From Streptomyces sp. APSN-46.1 (lineage in GTDB: Bacteria > Actinomycetota > Actinomycetes > Streptomycetales > Streptomycetaceae): a DNA stretch of 64,000 bases. Below are positions 8,740 to 16,794 of the stretch, piece by piece; the first letter of the stretch is position 1; every line of letters begins with the position of its first letter. Below the pieces are notes generated by a model, which was not told the origin of the DNA, did not search any database, and was given only the letters and a program-made list of their open reading frames with translations. The translations under genes and the position numbers were made by a program. The stretch spans positions 1,331,705-1,395,704 of the forward strand of contig NZ_JALGRF010000001.1 in the NCBI RefSeq assembly GCF_022815725.1. Reading direction: 5' to 3'.

Positions 8740-10191
8740 TCAGCTGGTCAGGCGGAACGTGGCGTCGTTGCGCGCGATCGCGGTGGTGATCGGGTCGAGC
8801 TTGAGCTGGTAGTCGTTGTGGCGGATGTAGCGGTCGGGGTAGTTGTAGGACTGGAAGGAGCTCCACGTCGAGGACGCCAACCCGGCGACTTGGCGGAACG
8901 TGGCGTCGGCCTGGAACTGCGTGGTGCCGTCGTAGGAGGCGAGCACGAAGTCGTAGTTGACGTGCCGCAGGTAGTAGCCGGGGTAGTTGACCGACTCGAA
9001 CGACACCGCCGAGGAGTCGGCCAGGCCGGGCATGATCCGGAACTGGGAGTCCTGCAGCGGGCTGACGTTCGGGTCGATGCCCACGTCGAAGTTGGCGTGG
9101 CGCACGTAGCGGTCCTGGAAGTTGAACGACTGCAGGCGGTTGACCGGCCTCACGCCCCACTTGGCCAGCACGCGGCTCTCCTCGGCGGCGGTCAGGCTCA
9201 TGATGCCGCCGTGGCGCTTGAGGGTGCTGCCCAGCGCGTAGTCCGACACCGTGCGGAAGTTGTTCGTGCTGCCGAGGTTGGTCGACGTCAGCGGCATGTA
9301 GCCGCGGCCGGTTTTGAACTGGTCCAGCCACAGGCCCCATTCGTTGCGGCCGTTGATAGGCATCCACATCGGGCCCTCGACCACGTTGCCGTCGTCCGCC
9401 CAATCGTTGGAGATGCCCATGTGGGACAGGTCGCCGATCCGCGTCCACGAGCCGAGGATCGAATTGCTGCCCTCGATGGTGATCTGCCCGTCGGCGGAGG
9501 CGCGGTAGTAGCGGAAGCCGCCGACGCTGGTGGGCGACTCCACGATCTGGGTGTCGATGATGCCCTGGCCCGCGCCCCGGTCGATGTAGAGCGTCGGCGC
9601 GGTGACCGTCCGGAAGTCGGTGGTCCGGGTGTAGTAGATGCGGTGCTTCTTGACGCCGTCGAGGGTAGCGTTCGTCGCCCAGTAGATGACGTAGTCACCG
9701 GTCGCCGGGTCGAAGATCGCCTCCGGTGCCCACGCGTCACCCGCGCCGGAGATCGCGCCGGCCACGTCGAGCAGGCGCGGCGCCGACCAGTTCACCAGGT
9801 CCGTGGACTCCCAGACGACGAGCTGGGTGCTGCCCCGGTTGGCCGCGTCGCTCCACGACGTGCCGCTCGCCATGCGCAGGTCGGTGGCGATGATCCAGAA
9901 CTTGTCGCTGTTGGGCGAGCGGACGATCGCCGGGTCGCGCACCCCGCCGGTGCCCACGGTGGATAGCAGGACCGGAGCGTCGTTGTTCAGGTCGTTCCAG
10001 TGCAGGCCGTCGCGGCTGTGGGCGAGGTAGATCTGCTCACCGGTCGTGCTCTCACCGGTGAAGTGCACCATCAGGTAGCCGGTGAACGGGTCCGCTGCGG
10101 ACGCGCGGTCCACGGCGAACAGGACCTGGGCGCTGATCACCAGGACCATCGCACCCAGCATCGCGCCGATCCGCGACAGTGTTCGTTTCAC
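8740..10191 (-). CDS. Secreted GH43 arabinofuranosidase/arabinanase with C-terminal AbfB (CBM42) module
   Basis: 483 aa. Signal peptide at 1-32 (ends near RASA/ADP). The GH43 five-bladed propeller spans ~35-330, with RDPAI supplying the likely general base Asp and WAPEAIFD the likely acid Glu. Residues ~345-483 form an AbfB beta-trefoil (CBM42) with three repeats of the F-N-(Y/F)-x-D-R/GRYIRH type, which binds arabinofuranose side chains. It probably removes or cleaves alpha-L-arabinose units in arabinoxylan or arabinan. It is the last gene of a leftward group with the GH43 remnant and GH62. Its start lies 17 bp after the stop of the remnant. Confidence 0.88.
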   Translation of the reverse strand: MKRTLSRIGAMLGAMVLVISAQVLFAVDRASAADPFTGYLMVHFTGESTTGEQIYLAHSRDGLHWNDLNNDAPVLLSTVGTGGVRDPAIVRSPNSDKFWIIATDLRMASGTSWSDAANRGSTQLVVWESTDLVNWSAPRLLDVAGAISGAGDAWAPEAIFDPATGDYVIYWATNATLDGVKKHRIYYTRTTDFRTVTAPTLYIDRGAGQGIIDTQIVESPTSVGGFRYYRASADGQITIEGSNSILGSWTRIGDLSHMGISNDWADDGNVVEGPMWMPINGRNEWGLWLDQFKTGRGYMPLTSTNLGSTNNFRTVSDYALGSTLKRHGGIMSLTAAEESRVLAKWGVRPVNRLQSFNFQDRYVRHANFDVGIDPNVSPLQDSQFRIMPGLADSSAVSFESVNYPGYYLRHVNYDFVLASYDGTTQFQADATFRQVAGLASSTWSSFQSYNYPDRYIRHNDYQLKLDPITTAIARNDATFRLTS

Positions 10192-10208
10192 GGGTTCTTC
10201 TCCTCGAA

Positions 10209-10560
10209 TCAGAGGGTGGGGACGATCGGGGTGATGGTGCCGTCGACGTTGAACGTCATGCGGTCGACGGTGACCTCACGGTTGGTGCCGTTGCCACCTG
10301 GCACGGCGAACCGGTGGTAGGCGATGTACCAGGTGTCGGTGCCGGCGCCCGCACCACCGAGTGGTGACCGGGGCCCTTGATGCCGAGCTCCAGTTGCTTC
10401 TGGAGCACGACACCGCGTTTGGTCCACGGTCCGAGCGGCGACGTGCCGGTCGCGTAGGCGACCTGGTAGTTCTCGTCACGGGTGTCGTTCTCGGACCATC
10501 GGTCAGCAGGTGGAGTCGCCCACGCCGTGAACCGCTCGTCTACGCGTCGGCGGACCGCAC
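10209..10560 (-). pseudogene. Frameshifted 3' remnant of a GH43 gene
   Basis: The reverse strand encodes WSENDTRDENYQVAYATG, then SPLGPWTKRG and GPGHHSVV in one frame. Near 10345 the frame shifts and resumes as TDTWYIAYHRFAVPGG to a normal stop at 10209. These are C-terminal GH43 propeller segments. The N-terminal two thirds, including the first catalytic Asp, are absent between here and GH62 (stop at 10590). The fragment sits within the GH62 to GH43-CBM42 transcription unit. Confidence 0.8.
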
Positions 10561-10589
10561 CACATCGCGATCACCGTGGATCAGGCGGG

Positions 10590-12089
10590 TCAGCGCTGCA
10601 GAGTGAGCAGGCCCGGCCGGTACGGCAGGTTCGCGTACGAGGTGTTCGGCGGTATGTCTTTGAGGAGGCCCTGGTAGAGGAACTGCAGGTTGCAGGGATC
10701 GATGGTCATGGTCTGGTCGGGGTTGTCGCGGACCAGATCACCGTGGCTGACGCCCTGGGCCCAGTCGGAACCACTGTTGGCCTGGCCCGCGAAGGGGCTG
10801 CTCTCGCTGCCGGCCTGGACGGTCCACGGACCGTTCAGGCTGGAGGCGGTGAACGAGCGGAAGTAGCGGTTCGAACCCTGCGCCTCAACGATCATGAGGT
10901 ACTGGTTCTGGCCCTTGACCTTGTAGACCTCCGGCGCCTCGAACAGAAGGTTCGTTGTGTCGCTCATGACCGTCGTGTACGACGAGCCGAAGCTGCTGGG
11001 GAAGTTCCCGATCGGCATGCTCGCCCGGTAGATCTTGCCGTTGTCACCGGCGAAGAACAGGTACATGTTCTGGTCGTCGGCGATCATGGTCGGGTCGATC
11101 GGGCCGCCTTCTTCGCTGGCGGGGAGGCTGCCGGTGAACAGCGGCTGCCGGGCGGACCAGCCGTTGGGGTTGGTGGGGTCGCTGGACGTGCGGTAGTAGA
11201 ACGGCCACTGACCCCACTGGTCCACCATCACCCAGATGTTCTTGGGCGCGAAGTAGAACAGTTCGGGCGCCACCGCGGTGTCGTTCATCTGGGTCTGGGT
11301 GGCCGTCGCCATGTCCGACCAGTTCGTGAAGGGACTGAACCCCGTCGAGCCCCACGACGTTCCGTTGGAGGTGGTCCCGTAGACCAGGTGCTTGCCGTTG
11401 TACTTCACGGTGGTGAAGTCCTTCAGCGCGACCTGCCCGTTCGCCGGCTGCGCCAGCGGAGCCGACGAGGTCCACCGGTAGGTCGACGGAAGAGCGCACG
11501 TGCCGGTGCCCGCGCCCGTGTCGGCGACGGGGACGAGCTGCCACTGCTGGTTGGCGCCGCCCCAGTCGGCGTACTGGACGATCTTGCCGCCGTCGGCGGT
11601 GGAGGCGCTCTGGACCTCGAGGGCCTTGTTGCTGTGGCGGTTCAGGAGGCGGACGTAGCCGTCGGCGGAGTCCGCGAGGCGGAACTGCTGGTTGGTCGCG
11701 TTGAGGTCGCTCCACTGGAGGACGTCGGTGCCGTCGGCCGAGGACCAGTTGTAGTTGTCCAGGACCTTGCCGGAGTTACGGTTCTGCAGGCGGTAGTAGC
11801 CGCTGCCGGAGTCCAGGAAGCGCCACTGCTGGGCTTCGTTGCCGGTCCGGGTCCACTGGACGACGGGCGAACCGTTGGCGGTGGCGAAGTTGTAGTCGTC
11901 CAGCACCTTGCCGCTGTTGCGGTTGACCAGGACGTACCACTTGCCGGTGTCGACCGAAGCCGCCGAGGCCGACGACGGGTTCACCATGGCGAGGAAGCCG
12001 GCCACGAAGACCATCGAGAGTAGGGCGGCCATCCGTGACCGCCATCCTCGCCGTGTCGAGGTTCGTGGAGCTGTACCGAGAGCATTCAT
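10590..12089 (-). CDS. Secreted GH62 alpha-L-arabinofuranosidase with N-terminal CBM13 (ricin-type) module
   Basis: 499 aa. Signal peptide at 1-43 (ends ASASA). A CBM13 beta-trefoil spans ~45-185 with three repeats (QQWRF, NQQFRL, NQQWQL). The GH62 domain fills the rest: [17 protein letters not shown] (base Asp), GGPIDPTMI (central Asp) and [10 protein letters not shown] (acid Glu). GH62 enzymes release arabinose from singly substituted arabinoxylan. The ATG at 12089 is preceded by AGGAGG; longer in-frame starts lie in promoter DNA. A perfect LacI-type palindrome lies ~130 bp upstream. Confidence 0.92.
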   Translation of the reverse strand: MNALGTAPRTSTRRGWRSRMAALLSMVFVAGFLAMVNPSSASAASVDTGKWYVLVNRNSGKVLDDYNFATANGSPVVQWTRTGNEAQQWRFLDSGSGYYRLQNRNSGKVLDNYNWSSADGTDVLQWSDLNATNQQFRLADSADGYVRLLNRHSNKALEVQSASTADGGKIVQYADWGGANQQWQLVPVADTGAGTGTCALPSTYRWTSSAPLAQPANGQVALKDFTTVKYNGKHLVYGTTSNGTSWGSTGFSPFTNWSDMATATQTQMNDTAVAPELFYFAPKNIWVMVDQWGQWPFYYRTSSDPTNPNGWSARQPLFTGSLPASEEGGPIDPTMIADDQNMYLFFAGDNGKIYRASMPIGNFPSSFGSSYTTVMSDTTNLLFEAPEVYKVKGQNQYLMIVEAQGSNRYFRSFTASSLNGPWTVQAGSESSPFAGQANSGSDWAQGVSHGDLVRDNPDQTMTIDPCNLQFLYQGLLKDIPPNTSYANLPYRPGLLTLQR

Positions 12090-12217
12090 CTGCACCCTCC
12101 TGGGGGCGACTTGAGCAGGGGTCGGTCCTTCTCGGTGCGTGCGGACCGGGCACGGCACGTCCGAGGCGGCGGCAAGACGTGACCCCTGCGGGATGGGGAG
12201 CACCGGGTCTCCGGCGT

Positions 12218-12235
12218 GTTGTTAGCGCTAACAAC
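12218..12235. promoter_or_regulatory. LacI-family operator upstream of the GH62 operon
   Basis: Perfect 18-bp palindrome GTTGTTAGCGCTAACAAC, in the form bound by LacI-type carbohydrate regulators. Identical to the copy at 14223-14240 and similar to 16739-16752. Confidence 0.85.
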
Positions 12236-12372
12236 TTGAAAGTCGAACATCCGGCGTGTTGCAGGAGAAGACCATGGGACATGAGAGGCCGTCAAGTACC
12301 CGCGTCGCAACCTGCCCGTTACTGAGGCGTCATCAAAATCTCGCCCTGTCAGAGTCGTTGACGGGAACTGAC

Positions 12373-12384
12373 GTGAGCGCTCAC
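12373..12384. promoter_or_regulatory. GTGAGCGCTCAC palindrome
   Basis: Perfect 12-bp dyad with a CG centre, duplicated at 14076-14087 in the other arm. It could be a second LacI-type site or only part of the transposon remnant. Confidence 0.35.
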
Positions 12385-12700
12385 ACTCCTCGGCGCGGGC
12401 CGACAGTTGGCTTGACTCTGTCGGTGATCTTGATAGTCGCAGTCGGGTTGCCGAGGGTTCGCCAGGACCGCGACCGGGGGATCGCCTGCTGGTCCAGGAA
12501 GGTCTGGAAGGCGGTCGGTTGTCTCGATGTGGAGGTTTCCTCGGCCACTGTTCGACAGCTGAGTCGTTCGATGTTGACGGCGATAGCCGTGAGTACGTGT
12601 TGCAGGTGGGCTTTTGGGCTGTCCTCGGTAGCGGGAGCGACGCATGCCGTGTCCGTGAGCGAACTCATTGATGGCGCCCTCCACTCTGGAGCGGATCGCG
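12381..12700 (-). pseudogene. Transposase C-terminal fragment (left copy)
   Basis: Encodes INEFAHGHGMRRSRYRGQPK and HLQHVLTAIAVNIERL, resembling the C-terminus of IS1182-type transposases. The frame is broken by one extra base in an A-run (the right copy is unbroken there). It is joined directly to ABC ATPase sequence. Confidence 0.6.
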
Positions 12701-12955
12701 TAGCGGGCCTTCCCGCGAGCGCGGCGGGTACTCGTCCGGTGCGCACCGGGCGGCCCGAGACGGTGATGGTCCCCGGCCTGCGGGCGGTGCAGGCCGGCGA
12801 GTGTCTCGCCGAGCTGGACGTTGCCGCTGACGGCCGCTCCCGCCAGGCCGACGACCTCGCCGGGCCGGGCGGTCAGTGCGAAGTCCAGACAGGCACCAGC
12901 CAGGCTGAGCCCGGAGACCTCCAACAGGGCGGCTCTGTCCGCATTCTGACGACCT
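12701..12955 (-). pseudogene. Second nucleotide-binding domain fragment of a sugar ABC ATPase
   Basis: Encodes LLEVSGLSLAGACLDFALTA then PGEVVGLAGAAVSGNVQLGE, the start of the second ATPase domain of RbsA/XylG-type proteins. The Walker A-equivalent is the degenerate AAVSGNVQ typical of that domain. It breaks off into transposase sequence. The same slice recurs in the right arm at 13623-13760. Confidence 0.65.
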
Positions 12956-13440
12956 GTCAATCACAGGGGCCGGGTTCGGAACCCCGGGCGCTCTTGCCGG
13001 TCATCGCCTCCACCAGGGCCTGCTGGTCGAGTTCGGCGACCGGGGCGGTGACGATGTGCCGGGCGTCCCGGTAGACGATGACGGTGGTGCAGAGGTCGTA
13101 TACCTCCTGCAGGTGGTGCGAGATGAACAGGAATGCGACGCCCTGGCGCTGGAGTGCGCGCAGCTTGTCGAAGAGCCGCTCGATGCCCCGCGCGTCGAGC
13201 TTGGCGGTCGGCTCGTCGAGGATGATGAACCGGGCGCCGAGGACAGCGCCCGGGCGATCTCGACGAACTGGCGCTGTTCGACGCTCGGTTCACCGGCGCA
13301 TGCGATCGGGGCGACATCCACGCCGTACTCCGGAGCAGCCCGGCCGCGCGGTGGCGCAGCTGCTTCCAGCTGATCGGGCGCAGCGTGGCGTCGCTCTGCC
13401 GGTTCAGGAACAGGTTCTTACCTTGTCGTCTAACGTCCCG
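12956..13440 (-). pseudogene. First nucleotide-binding domain remnant of a sugar ABC transporter ATPase
   Basis: Reverse-strand pieces in shifting frames: RRQGKNLFLNRQ, then the signature-like SVEQRQFVEIARAL, then Walker B region FIILDEPTAKLDARG, and the switch-like FLFISHHLQEVYDLC. This matches the first half of RbsA/MglA/XylG-type ATPases. At least two frameshifts and loss of the N-terminus make it non-functional. With the cassette at 12701-12955 it is what is left of a pentose or hexose importer ATPase, fitting the sugar theme of the island. Confidence 0.75.
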
Positions 13441-13572
13441 AGTCCCGAACTGCGCCGCACGGCCATCATGCGCCGGCTCATCTCCTACTCCCTGGTCATC
13501 GGACACCATGACGCCAGGCTCACCCCGCAGCAGGCCGTCGCCCTGATCCGACGTTCCATCAGAGCCATCTGA
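13421..13572 (+). pseudogene. Unrecognised C-terminal gene fragment
   Basis: A plus-strand frame ends PELRRTAIMRRLISYSLVIG, then HHDARLTPQQAVALIRRSI and a stop at 13572. It reads like the genuine C-terminus of a protein, possibly a transposase, but I cannot name the family and there is no start. It lies in the loop of the inverted repeat. Confidence 0.35.
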
Positions 13573-13759
13573 CGAACGGCATGGCATACCGACCGACGCC
13601 CCTCGCCCCCGCCTAGCCCCATAGCGGCCGTCAGCGGCAACGTCCAGCTCGGCGAGACACTCGCCGGCCTGCACCGCCCGCAGGCCGGGGACCATCACCG
13701 TCTCGGGCCGCCCGGTGCGCACCGGACGAGTACCCGCCGCGCTCGCGGGAAGGCCCGCT

Positions 13760-14079
13760 ACGCGATCCGCTCCGGAGTGGAGGGCGCCATCAATGAGTTC
13801 GCTCACGGACACGGCATGCGTCGCTCCCGCTACCGAGGACAGCCCAAAGCCCACCTGCAACACGTACTCACGGCTATCGCCGTCAACATCGAACGACTCA
13901 GCTGTCGAACAGTGGCCGAGGAAACCTCCACATCGAGACAACCGACCGCCTTCCAGACCTTCCTGGACCAGCAGGCGATCCCCCGGTCGCGGTCCTGGCG
14001 AACCCTCGGCAACCCGACTGCGACTATCAAGATCACCGACAGAGTCAAGCCAACTGTCGGCCCGCGCCGAGGAGTGTGA
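13760..14079 (+). pseudogene. Transposase C-terminal fragment (right copy)
   Basis: Encodes SGVEGAINEFAHGHGMRR, YRGQPKAHLQHVLTAIAVN and a C-terminal tail to a stop at 14079, in an intact frame, unlike the left copy. IS1182-like by pattern. No N-terminal or DDE catalytic region is present. Confidence 0.6.
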
Positions 14080-14222
14080 GCGCTCACGTCAGTTCCCGTC
14101 AACGACTCTGACAGGGCGAGATTTTGATGACGCCTCAGTAACGGGCAGGTTGCGGCACGGTACTTGACGACCTCTCATGTGCCGTGGTCTTCTCCTGCAA
14201 CACGCCGGATGTTCGACTTCAT

Positions 14223-14240
14223 GTTGTTAGCGCTAACAAC
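14223..14240. promoter_or_regulatory. LacI-family operator upstream of the rightward GH43 gene
   Basis: Perfect palindrome GTTGTTAGCGCTAACAAC, identical to 12218-12235, about 365 bp before the GH43 start at 14604. Confidence 0.8.
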
Positions 14241-14395
14241 CCGCCGGAGACCCGGCATCCCCACCCCGCAGGGGTCACGTCTTGCCGCCGCCCCGGACAA
14301 ACAGTCCGTTCGCGCAGGTCAGCGCACCAATCCAGATGACCAACCGCCCCGATGCGGGACACGGTCACCGGCCCGGACGACCGAAAGGCAGCACA

Positions 14396-14518
14396 ATGGC
14401 CGACACCACCAACTCCCGTGCAGGCGGCGGCCGCCCGCCCGGCATCCGAGTAGGCGAAGACGGTCTGACGGAGCGCCAGCGCTCGGCGGCTCCGTCCGCA
14501 TCGCACGGTTCGCACTGA
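14396..14518 (+). pseudogene. 5' fragment of a LexA-like gene
   Basis: An ATG with AAAGGCAGC upstream opens MADTTNSRAGGGRPPGIRVG then EDGLTERQR, which resembles the N-terminus of Streptomyces LexA (GRPPGIR...GLT(D/E)RQR). The match ends there and the frame runs into unrelated sequence with a stop at 14518. Only about 30 codons survive. The rest of 14299-14603 holds nothing else recognisable apart from the promoter region of the next gene. Confidence 0.5.
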
Positions 14519-14603
14519 CCACACCCCGAGCACAGCAACGTCCCTCCCCCGCATCTGACCAGCTGCTCAGTCCCCGACCCGCAACACCAGGAAGGACCGC
14601 ACC

Positions 14604-16499
14604 ATGGCCAGTACCGCCGTCCACAGGCCAACGGCTCACCCGACCGCAGTGAGATCACCCGCCACCGGTACGAGCCTCGCCCGGGCAACCTGGGTGCTGA
14701 TCCTCACATTGGCGTTCGCCGTCCTTCCCACCGCGGTGCATCCCACAGCGGCCAGGGCCGACAACCCGATCGTGCAGCACGTCTACACCGCCGACCCTGC
14801 CCCACTGGTCCACAACGGGCGGGTCTACCTCTACACCGGGCACGACGAGGACGGCTCCACCTCCTCCTTCGTGATGAAGGACTGGCGGGTGTGGTCCTCC
14901 GCCGACATGGTCAACTGGACCGACCACGGCTCACCGCTCAGCCTGAACACCTTCAGCTGGGCGGCCGCCAACGCGTGGGCGGGCCAGGCCGTCGAACGGG
15001 ACGGCAAGTTCTACTGGTACGTGCCGGTGTCGGTCCGGGCGACCGGCCAATTCGCCATCGGCGTGGCGGTGTCGGACAGCCCCACCGGCCCGTTCCGGGA
15101 CGCCCTCGGCCACCCGCTGGTGGAGAACAGTGAGATCGACCCGACCGTCTTCATCGACGACGACGGCCAGGCCTACCTGTACTGGGGCAACCCGAACCTT
15201 TGGTACGTCAAGCTGAACGCGGACATGACGTCCTACGCAGGCAGCCCCGTCAGAATTCCGCTCACCACCGAGGGCTTCGGGTCCCGCACCGACAACCCCG
15301 ACCGTCCCACGCTGTACGAAGAAGCACCATGGGTCTACAAGCGGAACGGCCTGTACTACATGGTGTATGCGGCCAAGTGCTGCGCGGAGTTCATCGCCTA
15401 CTCCACGGCACCCAGCCCGACCGGACCGTGGACCTACCGCGGAACAGTCATGCCCGCCCAGGGCAACAGCTTCACCAACCACGCGGGCATCGTGGACTTT
15501 CAGGGCAACTCGTATTTCTTCTATCACAACGGCGCCCTCCCGGGCGGCGGCGGCTTCACCCGCTCGGTCGCGGTGGAGAAATTCAGCTACAACGCCGACG
15601 GCACCATTCCAACGATCAATATGACGACGGCCGGGGCGCCACAGGCCGGCACGCTCGATCCTTATGTCCGCCAGGAAGCCGAGACCATCGCGTGGGGCAG
15701 CGGCATCGAAACCGAACCCTCCAGCGAGGGCGGGATGAACACCAGCTGGATCGAAAACGGCGATTACATCAAGGTCAAGGGCGTAGCATTCGGCACCGGT
15801 GCCAGCTCGTTCACCGCCAGGGTGGCCTCAAACACCAGCGGCGGCCGAGTTGAGCTGCACCTGGACAGTGCTACTGGGCCGACGGTCGGGACATGCACGG
15901 TGTCGGGCACCGGAGGCTGGCAGACCTGGAGCACGGTCTCGTGCCCTGTTACCGGTGCGACCGGGACCCACGATCTGTACCTGCGCTTCGCCGGTGGCAG
16001 CGGGTACCTGTTCAATATGAGCTGGTGGCAGTTCACCACCGGCCAGTCCACCTTCTCGTCAACCGCCGTCGCCCAGCACAGCGGGCACTGCCTGGACGAC
16101 CCCAACCAGAGCACAACCGACAGCACTCAGTACCGGCAGTACACCTGCGGCGCCGGTGAGGAACAGCGGTTCGACTTCCGTCCGGTGCAAGGGGTGGCGG
16201 ACACCTACTCCCTGGTGAACCGCCACAGCGGCAAGTGCCTCGACATCCGCGGTGTCTCCACCGCCGACGGTGAGGCGGTCCACCAGTGGACCTGCCACGG
16301 CGGCACGAACCAGCAGTTCACGCTGCGGCATGTCGCCACCAACGACTACCAGCTCGTCGCGGTGCACAGCGGCAAGTGCGTGGACGTCAGCGGGATCTCC
16401 ACCGCCGTCGGAGCATTGGTCCACCAGTGGACCTGTGACTCCGCCAGTGCCCTGGCCACCAAGAAGAACCAGGTCTGGCGCCTGACCGGCAAGAGCTGA
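14604..16499 (+). CDS. Secreted GH43 arabinoxylan arabinofuranohydrolase with CBM6 and CBM13 modules
   Basis: 631 aa. Signal peptide at ~1-50 (ends TAARA). GH43 domain at ~52-340: YTADPAPLVHNGRVYLYTG (base Asp), IDPTVFIDDDGQAYLYWG (central Asp) and LYEEAPWVYKRNGLYYMVYA (acid Glu). CBM6 beta-sandwich at ~352-485 (RQEAETIAW ... DLYLRFAGG). CBM13 at ~490-631 with SGKCLD/SGKCVD repeats. The GH43-CBM6 order resembles XynD-type arabinoxylan arabinofuranohydrolases. ATG at 14604 with AGGAAGGA upstream. A LacI-type palindrome lies upstream and a terminator hairpin follows. Confidence 0.9.
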   Translation: MASTAVHRPTAHPTAVRSPATGTSLARATWVLILTLAFAVLPTAVHPTAARADNPIVQHVYTADPAPLVHNGRVYLYTGHDEDGSTSSFVMKDWRVWSSADMVNWTDHGSPLSLNTFSWAAANAWAGQAVERDGKFYWYVPVSVRATGQFAIGVAVSDSPTGPFRDALGHPLVENSEIDPTVFIDDDGQAYLYWGNPNLWYVKLNADMTSYAGSPVRIPLTTEGFGSRTDNPDRPTLYEEAPWVYKRNGLYYMVYAAKCCAEFIAYSTAPSPTGPWTYRGTVMPAQGNSFTNHAGIVDFQGNSYFFYHNGALPGGGGFTRSVAVEKFSYNADGTIPTINMTTAGAPQAGTLDPYVRQEAETIAWGSGIETEPSSEGGMNTSWIENGDYIKVKGVAFGTGASSFTARVASNTSGGRVELHLDSATGPTVGTCTVSGTGGWQTWSTVSCPVTGATGTHDLYLRFAGGSGYLFNMSWWQFTTGQSTFSSTAVAQHSGHCLDDPNQSTTDSTQYRQYTCGAGEEQRFDFRPVQGVADTYSLVNRHSGKCLDIRGVSTADGEAVHQWTCHGGTNQQFTLRHVATNDYQLVAVHSGKCVDVSGISTAVGALVHQWTCDSASALATKKNQVWRLTGKS

Positions 16500-16505
16500 A
16501 CCAAC

Positions 16506-16547
16506 ACAGGGTCGGGCCCGGGCCGGCAACCCGGTGCCCGACCCTGT
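16506..16547. terminator. Terminator hairpin after the GH43-CBM6-CBM13 gene
   Basis: 12-bp GC-rich stem (ACAGGGTCGGGC with its complement) beginning 7 bases past the stop codon. Confidence 0.75.
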
Positions 16548-16738
16548 CCAGGGCCTTTGCGCGACGGCTTCATCTCGCCGCCCGGCCTGGGTCAGCCCTC
16601 GGTCCCCTTGCTCGTTCCGATGCGGAGCATTCGCTTCCCCTTGGTGGCCTCTTGCAGACAGAAATGACAAACACTCTGGCTGCTCCTGCACATGCTGAGG
16701 GGCACTCAGATCACCCCCTGCACGGCTGTCCTCGGAAA

Positions 16739-16752
16739 TGTTAACGCTAACA
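16739..16752. promoter_or_regulatory. LacI-type operator upstream of the second GH43 gene
   Basis: TGTTAACGCTAACA, a near-perfect dyad matching the core of the two 18-bp palindromes in the island, 43 bp before the start at 16795. Confidence 0.75.
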
Positions 16753-16794
16753 CTTCGGCTCTCTGTCCCCCACGCGTGAGGAAGCTGATCTCGC

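Larger units (their letters stand above)
12159..12838. repeat. Left arm of a ~680-bp inverted repeat
   Basis: Reverse complement of 13623-14298 with few differences (for example a 1-base change in an A-run and small mismatches around the operator). It contains the operator at 12218-12235, a second palindrome at 12373-12384, a transposase 3' fragment and a slice of a sugar ABC ATPase gene. Confidence 0.9.
13623..14298. repeat. Right arm of the ~680-bp inverted repeat
   Basis: Mirror copy of 12159-12838. It runs from an ABC-ATPase slice through the transposase fragment and GTGAGCGCTCAC to the operator at 14223-14240, ending just before the promoter region of the rightward GH43 gene. Confidence 0.9.
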
